Assembly: GCF_020510665.1 (NCBI RefSeq)
Contig: NZ_CP075187.1
Span: 434,001 to 498,000 of the forward strand
Direction of reading: 5' to 3'
Origin: Dechloromonas denitrificans
GTDB lineage: Bacteria; Pseudomonadota; Gammaproteobacteria; Burkholderiales; Rhodocyclaceae
Length of the DNA stretch: 64,000 nt
Shown: piece after piece, positions 61,719 to 64,000 of the stretch
How positions within the stretch are numbered: the first letter of the stretch is position 1
Layout: each line of letters starts with the position of its first letter
Made by a program: the position numbers and the translations under genes
The notes under the pieces: model-generated
The model's database searches: none
What the model was told of the DNA's origin: nothing
Seen by the model: the letters and a program-made list of their open reading frames with translations, nothing else

Positions 61719-62485
61719 TGCGTTTCATCTTCTTACTGTGCTGCTTTCTCTGTTCCGCCAGCCTGCTTCAGGCCGCCGAATTGCGCGTCGGCATTTCCGC
61801 CCAGGATACGACGGGGCGTGCGCAACCGGGGGTGATGACGTTCAACCGCGATCTGGCGCAGGAACTGTGTCGTCGCATCCGCTATAGCTGTGTCACGGTC
61901 GACATGCCGTTCAAGCAGATTTTGCCGGCTGTCGTGCAGGGCGACATCCAGCTGGGTTTCGGCAATTACCTGAAAACCCCGGAGCGCGAGACGCAGGTCG
62001 GTTTTTCCGACAGCATCTGGCGGGCTTCCTCCCGGCTGGTCGGCAAGCCGAAGGCTTACCGCCGTTTTGCCCCGCCAGCGGGCACAGAGTTCTCGCTCGA
62101 TACGCTGCACGGGGCGACGGTTGTCGCCGTCGAGGGAAGTCGCCAGATGGCCTACCTCGAACGCATCGCCGCAGCCCAGAAACTGAAGGTCAAAGGCGTG
62201 CTTTCGCAGGCCGATGGGGTGGCCATGTTGCGCAAAGGCGAGGCGGATTTCGGTCTGTTTGTCACACTCATCGTCTATGCTTACCTGACCGAGCAAGGCA
62301 GTGAAAAACTGGCATTCGTCGGTCCGCCGATGCATGAGCAGGGTTTGGGGGGCAGTGTGCATATCGCTTTGCCCAAGGGAAATGAAGCATTGCGCCTGGC
62401 GGTCAATCAAGCCATGGCAGCCATGCGTTCCGACGGGAGCTATCACCGCATCGTGCGGCGCTCGTTCCCCTTCAGTCTCGATTAG
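61718..62485 (+). CDS. family 3 extracellular solute-binding protein, second copy
   Basis: A 255-residue periplasmic protein with signal peptide (FIFLLCCFLCSASLLQA) and SBP_bac_3 segments (LRVGISAQDTTGRAQPGVMTFNRDLAQELC, VVQGDIQLGFGNYLKTPERE). It is divergent in sequence from the first copy, so it is not a recent duplicate. The ATG sits in a TGATG overlap with the previous stop, indicating coupling. As with its neighbour, no transporter genes accompany it. Confidence 0.82.
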   Translation: MRFIFLLCCFLCSASLLQAAELRVGISAQDTTGRAQPGVMTFNRDLAQELCRRIRYSCVTVDMPFKQILPAVVQGDIQLGFGNYLKTPERETQVGFSDSIWRASSRLVGKPKAYRRFAPPAGTEFSLDTLHGATVVAVEGSRQMAYLERIAAAQKLKVKGVLSQADGVAMLRKGEADFGLFVTLIVYAYLTEQGSEKLAFVGPPMHEQGLGGSVHIALPKGNEALRLAVNQAMAAMRSDGSYHRIVRRSFPFSLD

Positions 62486-62494
62486 GGTGGGTTC

Positions 62495-63790
62495 GTGATT
62501 TTTGGTCCCGATCATCGTTTCAGAGGATTCCGCGCCGGGCGATTCTTCGCCTTGCTGGCCGTCTTTTTCGTCTTCAGTTTTGGCGGGATGGTGCTGCTCG
62601 TCGGCATGGATCAGCAACGCGTGCTCGATGCCACGATGCGCTTGCAGGATCAGACGGTGTCCGAAATCATTCGCCACCAGCGTCTGGCGCGCAATCTTGA
62701 ACAGCTGCGCCAGGAAGGCGAGCGCGTCTTTGCCGCCAGTACGCCGCAAGCCCGGCAGCGCGCGATGTTCGTCGTGGCGCTGGTCGCCAGCCATCCGAGC
62801 GTGCTTGAGCACCCGAAATCGGCCGAACTGGCCCGCCAGACAGAAATGTTCCTGAGCAACGCCCTGTCGCAATCGACCGATAACGCGGCCATCCTCGGCG
62901 CCTATTACGAAGAGTGGGGGCGTTACGCCGCCCGGCTCAGCGTACTGGTCGATGATGTCTCGATCCAGGGCGTCAATCTGGTCAACACCGACTTGAACGA
63001 AGTGGCCGCCACGATGCGTCTGGCGCGCTACAAACTGGCGGCGGCGCTCGGGCTGGTCGGCCTGTTCCTGCTGATCTTCCTGATCCTGCTGCGCCAGCAT
63101 CTGATTCATCCCCTGCAAGTCATCGACCGCACCTTGTCCACCCTGAATGTCGATTCGCCGCCACCGGTTTTCGTTCCCTCGGCCATGAGCGAAATCCAGG
63201 CTGTCGAAGAGGCTATCGGCGAGTTGCACGCCTCGCTGCTCGAAAACGAAACGGCCAGGGTGTCGCTTGAACTGCTGGCCAACCAGGACGGCCTGACCGG
63301 GCTCTACAACCGGCGTCATTTCATGTCGCTGGCCGAAGCCGAAGTGGTTCGGGCACAGCGCTACCAGCGCTCGGTGGTGGTCGGCATGGCCGATCTGGAT
63401 AACTTCAAGAAGCTCAACGACACCTACGGGCATGCTGCCGGTGACGCCGTGCTGCGGGCGCTGGCCGCCCTGATGCGCGACAGCGTCCGGCAGTCCGATC
63501 TGGTCTGCCGCTACGGCGGGGAGGAGTTCGCCTTCGTCTTCCCGGAAAGTTCGCTGGCCGAGGCGCATGTGTTATCCGAGCGTTTCCGCCGGCGCTGCGC
63601 TTCCTTCGATATTCTCCTGCCGGACGGTCGTGAAATCTGCGTCACGACCAGCATCGGTCTGGCCGATGCCAGCGAATCGTCGCTCGAAGACGCCTTGCGG
63701 CGGGCCGATGCAGCCCTCTATGAAGCCAAGCGCCTGGGCCGGAACCAGGTCGTACTGGCCCAGGCCATGCCCCCGGAATCCGGTGCCTGA
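62495..63790 (+). CDS. membrane-bound diguanylate cyclase
   Basis: A 431-residue protein from a GTG (AGGGTGGG upstream). It has a helix at about 18-40, a periplasmic helical region to about 185, a second helix (LAAALGLVGLFLLIFLILL), a HAMP-like stretch and a GGDEF domain with GGEEF. The I-site RQSD lies five residues upstream of GGEEF, so product feedback is expected. The periplasmic part is a plausible docking site for the two solute-binding proteins encoded just upstream. Confidence 0.88.
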   Translation: MIFGPDHRFRGFRAGRFFALLAVFFVFSFGGMVLLVGMDQQRVLDATMRLQDQTVSEIIRHQRLARNLEQLRQEGERVFAASTPQARQRAMFVVALVASHPSVLEHPKSAELARQTEMFLSNALSQSTDNAAILGAYYEEWGRYAARLSVLVDDVSIQGVNLVNTDLNEVAATMRLARYKLAAALGLVGLFLLIFLILLRQHLIHPLQVIDRTLSTLNVDSPPPVFVPSAMSEIQAVEEAIGELHASLLENETARVSLELLANQDGLTGLYNRRHFMSLAEAEVVRAQRYQRSVVVGMADLDNFKKLNDTYGHAAGDAVLRALAALMRDSVRQSDLVCRYGGEEFAFVFPESSLAEAHVLSERFRRRCASFDILLPDGREICVTTSIGLADASESSLEDALRRADAALYEAKRLGRNQVVLAQAMPPESGA

Positions 63791-63793
63791 CTG

Positions 63794-64000
63794 ATGCAAG
63801 TGCTGATTGTCGAAGACGATCGTCCGATCGCCGAGAACCTGTACGATTTTCTGGAAGCGCGCGGTCACCAGTGCGATTTCGCCGCCTCGCTGGCCGAGGC
63901 CCGGCGCATCATCGCCGAATCGACCATCGATGTTGTCCTGCTCGACCGCAACCTGCCGGATGGCGATGGTGCCGATCTGGTGCGCAGCCTGCGGGCTGCC
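63794..64000 (+). CDS. response regulator, 5' part (cut by window edge)
   Basis: The first 69 codons of a receiver domain: MQVLIVEDDRP with the acidic pair, and VVLLDRNLPDGDG with the phosphoacceptor aspartate. The output domain lies beyond the window; spacing and LLDRNLPDGDG are typical of OmpR-like regulators. Three bases separate it from the cyclase stop, so it belongs to the same operon. Confidence 0.82.
   Translation, partial: MQVLIVEDDRPIAENLYDFLEARGHQCDFAASLAEARRIIAESTIDVVLLDRNLPDGDGADLVRSLRAA

Overview
The window reads as chromosome of a high-GC betaproteobacterium, most likely in the Rhodocyclales (Dechloromonas/Azonexus-like). This rests on family composition (TctDE-type and CpxAR-type two-component systems, groESL under combined sigma-32/CIRCE control, yjcH-actP, TamAB next to a Gcr-type 'recombinase', many c-di-GMP and chemotaxis proteins), not on a marker gene. 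Annotation is from reading motifs; no database search was run.

Layout. 1-8.7 kb: GNAT acetyltransferase, small membrane protein, CHASE-PAS histidine kinase, YitT-like protein, ferredoxin-type Fe-S protein, DacB (PBP4) and a PAS-type chemoreceptor. 8.9-13.0 kb: a haem-motif (CxxCH) PAS-PAS-GGDEF protein facing a translationally coupled receiver-CheC-GGDEF operon. 13.1-16.4 kb: a CpxAR-like system divergent from a CpxP/Spy-like protein, followed by an EF-hand protein; both target promoters carry an extended CpxR-like box. 16.5-18.7 kb: groES-groEL. 18.8-23.3 kb: acetate uptake (yjcH-actP), a structured-RNA candidate and a TctDE-like two-component system; nearly identical GTAAG-N6-GTAAG repeats precede both actP and the regulator gene.

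23.4-32.9 kb is a genomic island of visibly lower GC, inserted in the 3' end of tRNA-Phe (GAA). A perfect 45-bp direct repeat of the tRNA end marks its borders. It carries a three-gene ABC-three-component (ABC-3C) type cassette (SMEK-like nuclease, small middle component, DUF2326-like ATPase with overlapping reading frames). It also carries an IS3-type remnant that truncated an Mrr-like restriction gene, a large PIN-domain protein, a phage CII-like regulator, and a divergent beta-CASP metallo-beta-lactamase RNase separated from the regulator by nested perfect palindromes. No integrase is visible. This is the part most likely to hold new biology: one known-class conflict system plus a cluster of nucleases that do not form a system I recognise.

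33.0-39.2 kb: CBS-domain protein, a sigma-54 activator, and a sigma-54 (-24/-12) promoter driving a GntP-type permease and a CoA-transferase, probably for uptake and activation of a short-chain organic acid. 39.3-43.5 kb: RND efflux pair. 43.5-50.9 kb (minus): Gcr-type membrane protein, TamA, TamB. 51.1-54.8 kb: OmpA-like protein, PlpD-type patatin phospholipase, and a ComEA-like HhH protein with a long Pro/Ala tail. 54.8-60.9 kb: an AddB-like nuclease and AddA-like helicase-nuclease pair. 61.0-64.0 kb: two orphan solute-binding proteins, a diguanylate cyclase and a response regulator cut by the window edge, apparently one signalling operon.
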